Origin: Thecamonas trahens ATCC 50062
Lineage: Eukaryota; Apusozoa; Apusomonadida; Apusomonadidae
Length of the DNA stretch: 64,000 bases
Direction of reading: 5' to 3'
NCBI RefSeq assembly: GCF_000142905.1
Contig: NW_013657667.1
Span: 336,966 to 400,965 of the forward strand
The notes under the pieces were generated by a model that had not been told where the DNA came from, ran no database searches, and was given only the letters and a program-made list of their open reading frames with translations. Of the stretch, positions 37,660-47,495 are shown piece after piece. A program made the position numbers and the translations under genes. Numbering within the stretch: the stretch's first letter is position 1; each line of letters starts with the position of its first letter.

Positions 37660-40600
37660 ATGGCAGAGAGGATGTTGGACCGAACACCCATGGCTACAGC
37701 TCGGATCCTGGCCCGTCTCCCGGCTGTGGTCTCATCGCCGCATGCCCGTCGGGTGGTGGCGAGGGCATTGGGACCACGGCTGGCGGCATCACGGGCGCGG
37801 GCAGGGGCTCAGGCACGGGCAAAGGCAGCACAAAGTCGGCGGCGACAAAGGCGACGGGGAAGAACGGGCAGAGGATCTTGGTCAGCGAGCTCTAGGTCCG
37901 GAAGCGGGAGCAGCTCTTACTCGACAAGCTCGAGCTATGAGTCGGCGTCGGTGTCGTTGTCGGCGAGCTCGGCCGCAACCGGCAGCACCTTTGGCGCCAT
38001 GCTCAACGAGACTGTTGTCGAGTGGGCCAACACGGATGTGACGGTGGTGGAGAAGGCTTTCACCAAAGATGGTGATAACGTTGCTCTGCTGGGAGGAGAC
38101 AGTCCGCCGACAGCGAGCCCGCGCCGCCGGATTCCTAACAGCGCCATGCCAGCACCGCATGCCGTATTTGTGGCGCCGTGCAAGTCACAGGAGCGATTTG
38201 CTGCCTCGATTGTCGGCGCGAGGCAGCAACGAGCCAAGGGGTTGGCACTGTCGAGCATGCGTGAGCCTGAGCCGCCTGCAGAGGCGCGGCGCAGGTTGGT
38301 GGGCGCCGGAGGACTGGCCTCACCGCGGTACCGGTCGCTGACGCTCCGGCGCGAGCCGGTGCGGCTGCGGCCGGTGGAGGACGAGACACGACATGATGCG
38401 GCAGTTGTTGGACGGATTTGCAACGATGTCCAGGTGGCGCAGGCGGCGCAGGCGTTGGAAGATGCGGCGCACTCGATTCTGGTCGAGCGGCAGAAGAAGA
38501 TCTTGGTCCGCGCTGAGCGGCGCAAGCAGTTCTGGTCGATTCTCGCCAACCGCAATCGTGCAGCGTCGGATCGAACCACGGCCGAGGTGGAGCTGCTGTA
38601 TGACATGCTTCGCGGTGTTCGCGGGCTGATGTCGTTCAACAAGGCTGTGCTCCGGAAGCTCTGCCGGGTCTGCACCCTTGTCCGGTTTGAGGACTGGTCG
38701 GTTGTGTTCAAACAAGGCGATGTGCCCGAGTCATGGTACGTCGTTCTCACCGGAGCTGTTGATGTCGTGGTGGCACAGAAGAAGAACTTTGGCTCTGCCG
38801 CTGAGCTAGGGAGTCGTGGCAGCAACGGCAGCAAGACCGAGTCGGACTCGGACTCTGGCTCGGGCTCGGGCTCGGGCAGAGACCTCGAAGCGCTGCAGAT
38901 TACTGGCTCGGACGTGCTGGGAAAGACGGCGTACGAGCTTGCCCTTCACCGGGCAAAGCGCAGGTTCAAGATATCGCTCTTTGACATTGCGCTCTTTGTC
39001 ATTTTCAAGAAGCGGCTGATGGTGGCGGCGGCGGCCAAGGCTGAGTATGCGCAGCGAATGGCGAAGGACCCGCGGATGGCCCACCAGGTCGGCTCGCTGT
39101 CGATGGGCAAACGGACGGGAGTCCGGTTTGACGTCCGCACCGGAACCTGGATCAAGAGCCGGCTTTGGACGCTGCTCTGCGATGCGACCCGTAACGGCTT
39201 TGGTCGCGTCCTCCGCATCATCAACCGGCTCGAGCGGGTCAAAGCGTACGAGAGTCACAAACTTCGCTCGCGACGCAACCGCAAACTCTTCTTCCGTCGC
39301 TTCAAGATGGGCGCCAACTTTACCCGTGGAGGCGCGGTAGCGCCATCCAAACTCAAGGCCGCGAGCGGGAAGAGCAGTGAGAAAATACGTGGCAAGGGCA
39401 AGGGCAAGCGCTCGGCAAGCTCGGCATCAGCCAGTGAGCTGGTCAGTTCTGCGGCCGCGTCCGTCGGTTCTGGCGGCTCTGTCGACGGTGGAGACTCCCA
39501 GCCAGCCACAGAGGTTCATGAGCTCGGGCGCACGCGCCCTCCTGCGCGGATCACGCTCCTGAAAGCGGCAACAACGCGCGGCCGTGCGCCGACGCTTCAG
39601 AGTCAGCGATCGGTGCGAGCGTTGCTGTCGGAAAAGCAGGCGCGAAATCTAGAGGCGCGGCAGTCGCTGACGATGGTGACCAAGATGCGGTTGCTGCAGC
39701 GAAAAGAGTCGACGCGGCGCAAGCTGCTGACGCGTGAGGCACGGATCAACGCGCAGTCGATGACAAACTTGGCGGTGTCGACCTCGAGCGCAGGCTTGAG
39801 CACCGGTGCGTCAATGGCGTCGATTAGCTCGGGAGGCGCGCCGGTGGTGCGTCGGCCATCGATGGTGACAATGGTGTGGAGCACGCGGCAGGGCCGGAGG
39901 GCGTCTGTAGCGCCGCCGCCGGGAGGTGTGCGCTCACGTCTGGAGGAGCGGCAGAAGATGCAGCGGGAGCAGCTGCGGAAGCAGCAGGACATCGAGCAGG
40001 CACAGTCGCGGTTTGCACGGATCAAGCACCGCGAGTCGGAGGCTTCGATTCGGGCTGACTCAATTTCGAGCTCGCGCGGGCTGCTGGCGTCAAGCTCGAT
40101 GCTTATGCCGTCTGGACCGTCGGTGGAGGGGCTTGCAGCGTCGGCCGGAGCACGCTCGATCTCGGTCTCGCGATCGGACCTGCTCAAGCACGGTGAGGCT
40201 GTGCTGGCGCAGCCGTCGCTCGATGACATCCGGAGAATACGTGGCGGTGGCGGTGGCAGTGGGTGCTCGAGCGCGTCGGATGCGAGCTCACTGCCGTCAG
40301 AGCCATCGTATCCGTCAGACTCTTCGGACTCGTTTGATGACAATACGTCGTCATCACGGTTGGGCTACGATGAAGGCCGGCGTCGGCGGCAGCGGCAGCG
40401 GCGGCGGCGGCGGACAACACACGAGTCAAGCGGGCAAGGCGATACGACGAGTGCCGGTGTGACGCCACGTACACCACGTACACCACGGACACCGCGCGGA
40501 GGCACTCGCCGTGGTCCGCGCGCGCGAAAGATGAGCGTTATGGTCGAGACCGAGGCTGTGACTGGATGGGGCGAAACGCTGGTGCTTGCCGAGGGTGCCG

Positions 40601-41736
40601 ACGGCGCTGTGCCGCGGGCGGACCTAGGCACAGCGCCCGCGCCGGGCGTGACTATGGAGGTGTCACGTGCCGACGACGAAGGGTCGAATCAGAGCCGCCC
40701 GGTCAGCAGCCACGGTGGTTCAAGTGTGGCAGCGAGCACGACCGGTGCCAGTGGCGGCAGCGGGACGAGCGACGACGGCGGGATCCACATCAAGAACCTC
40801 GGCGAGCTGGGCGCGCTTGAGATGGACGAGGGTAGTGGGGATGGCGGCGAGTCGAACGACTCGTCGCAAGAGTCGTCGATCGACATTCCGGACGAGGTCC
40901 GTGACTTGTACATGGGTGGCGAGCTGCTTGCAACGCTTGAGTCTGGAGTTGGGTTTGGTGAGCTTGGCCTCGTGCGCAAGCAGCCGCGATCTGCGTCGAT
41001 TGTGGCGACGCCTGGCACGTGCCTGCTCCAGGTGCGCGCCTCAGACTACAACCGGATCATGAAGTTCCAGATCAAGGGCGACACAGATGCCAAGCAGTCG
41101 TTTATTCTTGGCTATGACCTGTTTTCGGACAACTGCTCGCGCGCAGACATCCAGCGGCTGGCGGACAAGCTGCTGTTCGTGCAGTACAAGCCAGGCGACG
41201 TGCTGTACCGAGCACAGGAGCGGTCGCGGCATGTGTACTTTCTCAAGAAGGGCTCTGTTCATGTCGACCGCGCGCTTTCGGCCGAAGCCAAGGACCGCAG
41301 CGAGCCGGTCAAGCTGGTGCGGCTGCAGGACTTGACGCGCGGAGCGCTGTTTGGGTTCCGGGTCGACAGCCGCGAGATGACACTTGAGACGGTGACCGCC
41401 GGCGAGCACGGGGTCGAAGTCGGCAAGCTTCCGCGGCACGACCTGCTACACTTTGAGCACGCGCTCTTCCACCGCAAGCTTGAGGAGCACCTGTATGCAA
41501 CGACGATTCCGGAAGAAAAGCTCCGCGAGATGTACAAGGAGCAGGTGCGGGCAAAGCGGTGGAAGGCGTATCGCGACAAGGTGGTCGGCGGGGTGATCGA
41601 GCAGCTGGAGCGCGACCGCGAGCCGCTGTTTGTACCCGGCGGCATTGCGCCATCGGAGCGGAACTCCAAGTACCCACACATTGCCCAGCGAGCGCGGGAA
41701 GAGCTGCTTCCGCCGATGACGATGCGGTTGAAGTAA
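37660..41736 (+). CDS. Cyclic-nucleotide-binding-domain protein, first domain interrupted by ~700 residues
   Basis: This 1,358-residue frame starts at ATG 37660; the first 70 Arg/Ala-rich residues are weakly supported. At about 329-374 (LRKLCRVCTLVRFEDWSVVF, KQGDVPESWYVVLTGAVDVVV) lies the first half of a cNMP-binding beta-roll. The matching second half, with the phosphate-binding cassette GFGELGLVRKQPRSASIVA (FGEL plus Arg kept), appears only at about 1089-1120. Between them are basic helices, Ser-rich disorder and a TPRTPRTPR repeat. A second CNBD follows at about 1159-1267 (VQYKPGDVLYRAQERSRHVYF); its cassette is degenerate. There is no kinase, channel or GEF domain. cAMP or cGMP binding by the split fold is plausible but unproven. 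Convergent with the small basic gene by 34 nt. Confidence 0.78.
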   Translation: MAERMLDRTPMATARILARLPAVVSSPHARRVVARALGPRLAASRARAGAQARAKAAQSRRRQRRRGRTGRGSWSASSRSGSGSSSYSTSSSYESASVSLSASSAATGSTFGAMLNETVVEWANTDVTVVEKAFTKDGDNVALLGGDSPPTASPRRRIPNSAMPAPHAVFVAPCKSQERFAASIVGARQQRAKGLALSSMREPEPPAEARRRLVGAGGLASPRYRSLTLRREPVRLRPVEDETRHDAAVVGRICNDVQVAQAAQALEDAAHSILVERQKKILVRAERRKQFWSILANRNRAASDRTTAEVELLYDMLRGVRGLMSFNKAVLRKLCRVCTLVRFEDWSVVFKQGDVPESWYVVLTGAVDVVVAQKKNFGSAAELGSRGSNGSKTESDSDSGSGSGSGRDLEALQITGSDVLGKTAYELALHRAKRRFKISLFDIALFVIFKKRLMVAAAAKAEYAQRMAKDPRMAHQVGSLSMGKRTGVRFDVRTGTWIKSRLWTLLCDATRNGFGRVLRIINRLERVKAYESHKLRSRRNRKLFFRRFKMGANFTRGGAVAPSKLKAASGKSSEKIRGKGKGKRSASSASASELVSSAAASVGSGGSVDGGDSQPATEVHELGRTRPPARITLLKAATTRGRAPTLQSQRSVRALLSEKQARNLEARQSLTMVTKMRLLQRKESTRRKLLTREARINAQSMTNLAVSTSSAGLSTGASMASISSGGAPVVRRPSMVTMVWSTRQGRRASVAPPPGGVRSRLEERQKMQREQLRKQQDIEQAQSRFARIKHRESEASIRADSISSSRGLLASSSMLMPSGPSVEGLAASAGARSISVSRSDLLKHGEAVLAQPSLDDIRRIRGGGGGSGCSSASDASSLPSEPSYPSDSSDSFDDNTSSSRLGYDEGRRRRQRQRRRRRTTHESSGQGDTTSAGVTPRTPRTPRTPRGGTRRGPRARKMSVMVETEAVTGWGETLVLAEGADGAVPRADLGTAPAPGVTMEVSRADDEGSNQSRPVSSHGGSSVAASTTGASGGSGTSDDGGIHIKNLGELGALEMDEGSGDGGESNDSSQESSIDIPDEVRDLYMGGELLATLESGVGFGELGLVRKQPRSASIVATPGTCLLQVRASDYNRIMKFQIKGDTDAKQSFILGYDLFSDNCSRADIQRLADKLLFVQYKPGDVLYRAQERSRHVYFLKKGSVHVDRALSAEAKDRSEPVKLVRLQDLTRGALFGFRVDSREMTLETVTAGEHGVEVGKLPRHDLLHFEHALFHRKLEEHLYATTIPEEKLREMYKEQVRAKRWKAYRDKVVGGVIEQLERDREPLFVPGGIAPSERNSKYPHIAQRAREELLPPMTMRLK

Positions 41737-41770
41737 ACGGCCGACGGCAGCGGGTGAGGTGAGCTGCTCG

Positions 41771-42454
41771 TCACCACTTGAGTGATGACGACGAAGCGTC
41801 CGAGGCGACAGAGTCCGAGTCATCGGACGACGACGACGAGAGCTCCGGAACCGGCGAGCCACGGCGGCGGCGGGCGAGAAGGCGACGCTTGCGGGCCTTG
41901 GCCTTGGCCTCGGCGTCGAGGCGCTCGCGAATGGCGCTGACGGCTGGAAGGGCGACAGAGACCGGGGCAGCCACAGCAGGCGTGTTGTCCTTGCCCTTGC
42001 GCGGGCGGCGACGGCGCGAGTTGCGTTTGGCTTCACGTTCAGCAGCACGCTTCAGAGCAGCGGAGCGCGATCCGAGGATGGCGGCCATGTTGGAGCGGTA
42101 GATATCGGCCGGATCGGCCCGGGCGGCACGGACCTCATCCAGGAGAGTGGGGCGGGCGGACTTGCGAGCAGCACCCCGGCCGGCAGCAGTGCCGGTGCGC
42201 GAGGCTCGAGCACGAATCCGGGCCGGGAGCATGTGGGTCACTCCATCGCTTGACTCTGAGCCGTCATCCGACCTCGAGCGCGAGCGTGAGCCACGCCGAG
42301 CATCCGACTTGGTGGCGTGGCCCGACGGCACTCCATCCGCCGCCCGCGACCGCTTGGCCTTGGCCTTGGCCTTGGCAGCGCGGCGCTTGCGGCGGAGGAT
42401 AGTCTTGATGTCTGAGTCGATGGCCTCCAGCTGGGTGTAGAGCTGGGCGTCCAT
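41771..42454 (-). CDS. Small basic protein of unknown function
   Basis: This 227-residue Arg/Lys/Ala-rich protein starts MDAQLYTQLEAIDSDIKTIL, a helix. Basic stretches KRRAAKAKAKAKRSR and KRNSRRRRPRKGK resemble nuclear or nucleolar signals. A conserved-looking helical piece (LLDEVRAARADPADIYRSNMAAIL) is in the middle, and the Ser/Asp tail (SSSSSDDSDSVASDASSSSL) has CK2-like sites. No domain is recognised. Confidence 0.6.
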   Translation of the reverse strand: MDAQLYTQLEAIDSDIKTILRRKRRAAKAKAKAKRSRAADGVPSGHATKSDARRGSRSRSRSDDGSESSDGVTHMLPARIRARASRTGTAAGRGAARKSARPTLLDEVRAARADPADIYRSNMAAILGSRSAALKRAAEREAKRNSRRRRPRKGKDNTPAVAAPVSVALPAVSAIRERLDAEAKAKARKRRLLARRRRGSPVPELSSSSSDDSDSVASDASSSSLKW

Positions 42455-43415
42455 CTTAGTGTATATGGGGTGGTGGTGGTGGTGGTGGTGGGTGAGGGTG
42501 AGGTGTGGGAGGGAGTGGGGAGTGGAGGGGGGAGGGGGGGAGGGGAGAAAGGGAGGGATGGTGATGGTGATGGGAGTTTGGGGATTTGGTGGGAGGAGGA
42601 AGCGGGGAGGTGGGAGGTGGGAGGTAGGAGGTGGGTGATGATGGCCATGATTGTGGTGATGGTGATGATTGTAGTGATGGTGGTGATTGTGATTGTGGTG
42701 ATGGTGATGGTGATGATTGTGATTGTGGTGATGGTGATGATGGTGATGATTGTGATGTGGTGATGATGGCCATGATAGCGGTGATGATGTGAGACAGAGT
42801 AGCCCGATGGTAGACAGAAACAGTCTGATCTATCTGGGGTCTTGTTGGTGCACAAGATGGATCTGAGAGAGTGTGTAGCGATGATGATATTTCCGGCGTG
42901 AGCTGATTACTACTGCACTGGACATGGTGAGGCCTGTCTGGCTGTGCCACCAGCCTCAAGCCCGGCAAGACAGCGGTTCCTGCCACACTGCCAACCATCA
43001 CTGCACTCGTCTCACACCTGCCGAACGCAGGGCTCTTGCCGAACGCAGGGGGTGGTGCAGGGCATCCATACGGGTTCCCAACAGGACGCCTTGCCAAGCA
43101 ACAAGTCGAGAGAGATAGAAAGAGGGAGCGGGAGGTTTCTCGGTACCCCCTTCTCCCCCTTCCCCCCCTCCCCCCCCCCCCCCCTCCCTGTCCCCCCCCT
43201 TTTCCTTTTGAGGGGGCCTGGAGAAATTCAAGGGCGGGGTTTAGCCTTGGAGCCCGCAACGGCCCTTGGCCCCCCCCAAGGACGTTAACTAAGGGCCAAT
43301 AAATGTGTTGAGATCCCCCTCCCCCCCTGGGTGTTTGGCAGTGGAGACTCCCGGGTGAGTTTGTGCTGATCGGGGAGGACGGGCAGAGAGCGGGGCTAAG
43401 GCTGGGCAGCTCGCT
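42455..43415. repeat. Low-complexity gene-free stretch before the assembly gap
   Basis: A (GGT)n run is at about 42469-42489, and a long (GGTGAT/TGATGG) array occupies about 42640-42790. Then follow unremarkable sequence and C/G runs at 43145-43195. An open frame spanning this region on the minus strand is only repeats (His/Thr/Ile) and N. No gene is called. Confidence 0.75.
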
Positions 43416-43575
43416 NNNNNNNNNNNNNNNNNNNNNNNNNNNNNNNNNNNNNNNNNNNNNNNNNNNNNNNNNNNNNNNNNNNNNNNNNNNNNNNNNNNNN
43501 NNNNNNNNNNNNNNNNNNNNNNNNNNNNNNNNNNNNNNNNNNNNNNNNNNNNNNNNNNNNNNNNNNNNNNNNNNN
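43416..43575. other. Assembly gap (160 N)
   Basis: A run of 160 N lies within G/T-rich low-complexity sequence. The upstream exon of the CH-cyclase gene could be inside or near it. Confidence 1.
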
Positions 43576-43843
43576 GGGGGTGGGTGGAGGGAGATGGGAG
43601 GGAGGAGAGGGAAGAGGTGTGTGTGTGTGGGGTGTGTAGGGTGTGTAGGGCGTGTGTGTGGATGGTGTGTGTGTGTATGGTGTGTGTGTGTGTATGGTGT
43701 GTGTGGTTCGTAGGGGCAGAAGACGGGCCCGTGGGGGTTGGAGTGGGGGGCGCACTGACTCACACTCGGACTCGGGCATGTCTGTCGGTGTTGGTGTCGC
43801 TCTTGTCGTTGGCTGTTGGTGTGGTCTTTGTTGTGGGTTGCAG
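43576..43843. repeat. GT microsatellite and putative intron 3' end before the CH-cyclase
   Basis: (GT)n-rich sequence lies at about 43617-43710. From 43770 to 43843 the sequence is T-rich and ends in a cag acceptor, consistent with the 3' end of an intron. The matching donor and first exon cannot be fixed because of the adjacent gap. Confidence 0.5.
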
Positions 43844-46800
43844 CCTCTGGGTCAAGCACATGGTGAAGAAGCGGTATGCAGTGTCGGGAGCTGGCTTTGT
43901 AAGCGACATGTCATCGTCGGTGCTACTGCTTCATCTCATCTCGGAAGTGCTGGAGATCAATCTGTTTGAGGATCCAAGAGTGGTTCCCACTCCAACGACA
44001 CAGCAAGGATTCATCAGCAACGTGGCGGTGTGTCTGGAGCTGGTGGCTGAGCAGGGCATCAAGGTCAACTGCCGGTCGGAGCAAGTCGTGGAGGGTATGG
44101 CGGAGAAGACGGTGTATTTGCTGCTCCAGGTGGCACGGCACTACTACCAGACCAAGCTCACGCTCGCCGCTGATGAGGGCGAGTCAGGATCCAAGAAGTT
44201 CAACTCGTTCCTCCTCGGTGCAGTCCGCAAGTTCCTCGGCAGGTTTGGCTTTGGCCGGGTGGTCGACAAACACTCGCTGATCAACTTTAACAAGAACTGG
44301 GTCGACGGCGTGTTCTTTACGGCGCTGGCCAAGGCTGCTCTGCCGAGCGTGTTCAAGGACGTGTCCATGCACGACTTGCTGAGCGCAAGCAACAAGTGCG
44401 GCAACATCGACCGAGTTGTCAACGCCTTCCACAAGCGGCTTGGCCTGCCCAAGCTCATCACTCCCGAGCTGTTTGTGGCCGAGCCGGAGGATTGCACGCT
44501 CCATCTTTACCTTGCCATGTTTCTGGAGCAGATGGCTGGAGCCAAGCCCGGAGAGGGCTTCTCCAAGTCTTCCACGTCTGTGGCCGACGAGCAGACGCAG
44601 AGTCTGCGCGAGCTTGTTGCCTCGCTCAAGACCAAGATTTTCGACATGGAGGCGTCGTCGCAGGAGATGCTCCAACGGAATGACGAGCTGCAGCTGCAGC
44701 TGTACGACACGCAGGCCGATGCTATTCCGCTGCTGGAGAAGATTGACCGAGCGCATGCCGAGCTGGAGACGGCGCGGACCAAGATCCAGACGCTGCGTGA
44801 CGAGGTGTCTGCGTTGGAGGCGTCGCGAGCCCAGGTGGTGGCCGAGGCCAAGCGGCGGCTGCAACTGTCGGAGGAGGCCAAGGCCGTGGCCGAGCGGCGG
44901 TTCAAGGAGGCGCTCGCCCGGTCGCAGGAGATCGCCAAGCAGTGCCGGGCGCTCAAGGTCCAGTTTGACACTATCATTGAGGAAAAGTCGAAGCGTGCAT
45001 CGGACGACGTGGTTGCGCCCGATGGGCACGTCACCATCATGTTCACCGACATCGAGTCGTCGACTGCGCTTTGGGAGCACGACGCTGAGAAGATGGCGGA
45101 AGCGCTGCGGCAGCACAACTCGGTCATCCGCAAGGCGCTTTCGCAGTACAATGGGTACGAGGTCAAGACCGAGGGTGACGCCTTTATGGTCGCCTTTTCG
45201 TCGGGCTGGTCCGCCATTCTCTGCGCCATCCACATCCAGCGCGAGCTGTTGCGAGTTGCATGGCCCGAGGCTATTCTACAGACCCAGACTGGCGCGCCGC
45301 AGTACAACAACAAGGGTACCCTCATCTGGCGCGGTGTCCGCGTCCGCATGGGCTTGCACGCTGGCGAGCCGGAGCTCCGCGAGGATCCGGTTACCCACCG
45401 AGTCGACTACTTTGGGCCAATGGTCAATCGGTCGGCACGGATTGAGGGTCACACGGCTGGAGGGCAGGTCAACGTCTCGCAGGCTGTCTTTGACGACGTC
45501 TGCGAGCTACTGGAGGCGTCCGAGGAGCTCGAGTACAAGCTGCTTGGTGAGTTTGACCTCAAGGGCATTCGTGAGAAGATGAACATCTATCAGATCATCC
45601 CCTACGGGCTCGAGGACCGGATCTTTGAGTCGTCGCATGGCAACTCGGCAGCGACGGTCAAGCTCATTGGCGGTGATCCGGACCAAATCCAGCATGCGGT
45701 CGACGACCTCGTCCAAAAGAACGACGCGGTCCTAGCTGAGCTCAACGAGGCCGGCGAGCTCATCTCGCATGTAGACAAGGATGCGGCGGCGTTGCTGGAT
45801 AACTTTGAGCGGATGCAGCAGGTGACCGATCCTGTTGTGCTGCAGGCGCAGCTCGCCGAGGCCTTTACCCGGCTCGAGCAGCAGAACCAGACGCAGAGCG
45901 AGCTCCGTGCAACGCTCGAGATCCACCGAGCTGAGACAGAGACACTGTCGCGGACGCTCGCGACAGCGCTGGCCCAGGTCAAGGATTACCAGTCGATGTT
46001 CTCGCGCATGCCAGCCAAGTCTGTCCGCGCTGCTGCCGACGACTTTCTCAAGCTCGCCATCTCGCCATCCGAGTCCGAGGCCTCGCTTCGCGCAGCGCTC
46101 GACCAGGCGCGGTCAACTATTTCGACGCTCGAGACCGAGCTTCGGCTTCTCCGGCGGCGGTTCGGCGAGATGATGTCGTTGCGTAGCGGGCCGGTCGCGT
46201 TGTCGGATCGCAAGCTCGGGCGCAAGCACTCGTTCTCAGGCCGGTCGATCCACTCGCGGCCAGCGTCGCCTATGCACTCTTTTCGGTCTCGAACCTCGGC
46301 GAGCTGGGCGGTGACGTCGGCGCAGCGCCTCTGCGGCTGGGCGGAAAGTCAAAGTCGCGGTCCCGGCGGTCGACATCGGTGGCAACTATGTCGCCGGGCT
46401 CCTCGCCGCCGATCTCCTCGCCGCTGGTTCTGCCGTCGCCGACGGCGTCGCCGTCGTCTGCGGTGGCGCGGCGGAAGCTGTCAAGTGGCAAGCGGACGCC
46501 CAAGTCAGCGCGATCAAAGGACCAGCGGTTCTCTGGCTCGGTTCCGGGTCAGTTCTCGCCGATACCAGAGATTTTCGCCGGGTCGGCGTCGGTGAAGCTC
46601 TCGCCGGGCACACCGGTGGTGGAGACGCCGGTGGGCAAGGTGACCAAAGTGCGCGTGCGGACGCGGCGGCGGCGGCAGCGGTCGGACTCGTCGAGGCGGC
46701 GGCGCAACCGGCAGCTCTCGCTTTCGGGGTCGCGGTCGGGCGGGTCGTCGAGCAGCGCGCGATCGCCTGGCGGCTCGCCATCGCCAGACGTTGTTGTCGT

Positions 46801-47437
46801 CTCATACTCGAACGCCAAGCTGGCTGCAGCCGGAACCAGCCAGAGCGACAGCGAGACCTCGTCTGACTCGTTTGCGTCGCTCAACTCATCGGCGTCGTCC
46901 AACGATGACAACACATGTCCGCTGTCACCGTCGGCAGCGCAGCGAGGGCGGCGGCAGAAGATCGAGAACAACCGGCGTAATTCGGAGGCAAAGCGGATGG
47001 AGGGCGCGGCGAGGCCGTTCCGTGCGCGCAAGACACAGTCGTCGGAATTGCTGATGACGACCGAGCCGGCAACGCGGGCGCAGCGGAAGCGGGCTGGGAG
47101 TGGTGGAGATGACGGGCGGGGCTCGGGCTCATCATCACGCAAGGCTTCAGGCTCGTCGTCCAAGTCGCGATCGCGCAATTCGGGCGAGCGCGACATTGGG
47201 CTCCGGGTCCAGGTCGATCTGTTCGAGACGGGCACGGGCCGGCGCCGTGGATCATCGAGCGTCTCACCCGATGGGTATGGGAGCCGGTCGCCGCCGCGGG
47301 CGGCAGGCAAGGTGCGAACGCCTGGACGACTCTCGAGCCGGCGCTCGCAGCAAAAGCAGCAGCGGCCGACCAGCATCCGGGAGAAGAAGCGGCTTGCCAA
47401 GGGCAAGGAGGATGCGTGGTCGGGGTCTGGCGAGTGA
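43844..47437 (+). CDS. Tandem calponin-homology domain-class III adenylyl cyclase fusion
   Basis: A good splice acceptor (gtgggttgcag, ending 43843) precedes WVKHMVKKRY, so an upstream exon is likely; the first ATG is 43860. Counting from it: CH1 (about 1-95; DMSSSVLLLHLISEVLEINL, GFISNVAVCLELVAEQGIKV); CH2 (about 110-225; LINFNKNWVDGVFFTALAK, VVNAFHKRLGLPKLITPE); coiled coil (240-380); cyclase domain (390-560) with VTIMFTDIESSTALW and YEVKTEGDAFM, giving both metal Asp residues and the ATP-type Lys, then VDYFGPMVNRSAR with the adenine Asp and the Asn/Arg pair; second coiled coil (600-790); Ser/Arg-rich tail. All catalytic residues are present, so cAMP synthesis, probably as a homodimer, is expected. 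Tandem CH domains suggest actin attachment. The frame breaks at the T4 run 46280-46283 and resumes, ending at 47437; one extra T joins HSFSVSNLGELGG. Confidence 0.85.
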
Positions 47438-47495
47438 CGACAAACAGCATCGTTGCCTCACGCTGTCGCAGCCTTGGCCGGCTCGGTCACATTTA

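Noticed and set aside
37200-37895. Plus-strand frame of GGT/GGC repeats as an upstream exon of the cNMP-binding gene
   Set aside because: Mostly hexanucleotide repeat products. It overlaps the proposed start in another frame without splice evidence, although the true 5' end of that gene remains uncertain.
42456-43859. 467-codon minus-strand frame across the first gap
   Set aside because: It is made of Ile/Thr, His and Pro repeats and 160 N.
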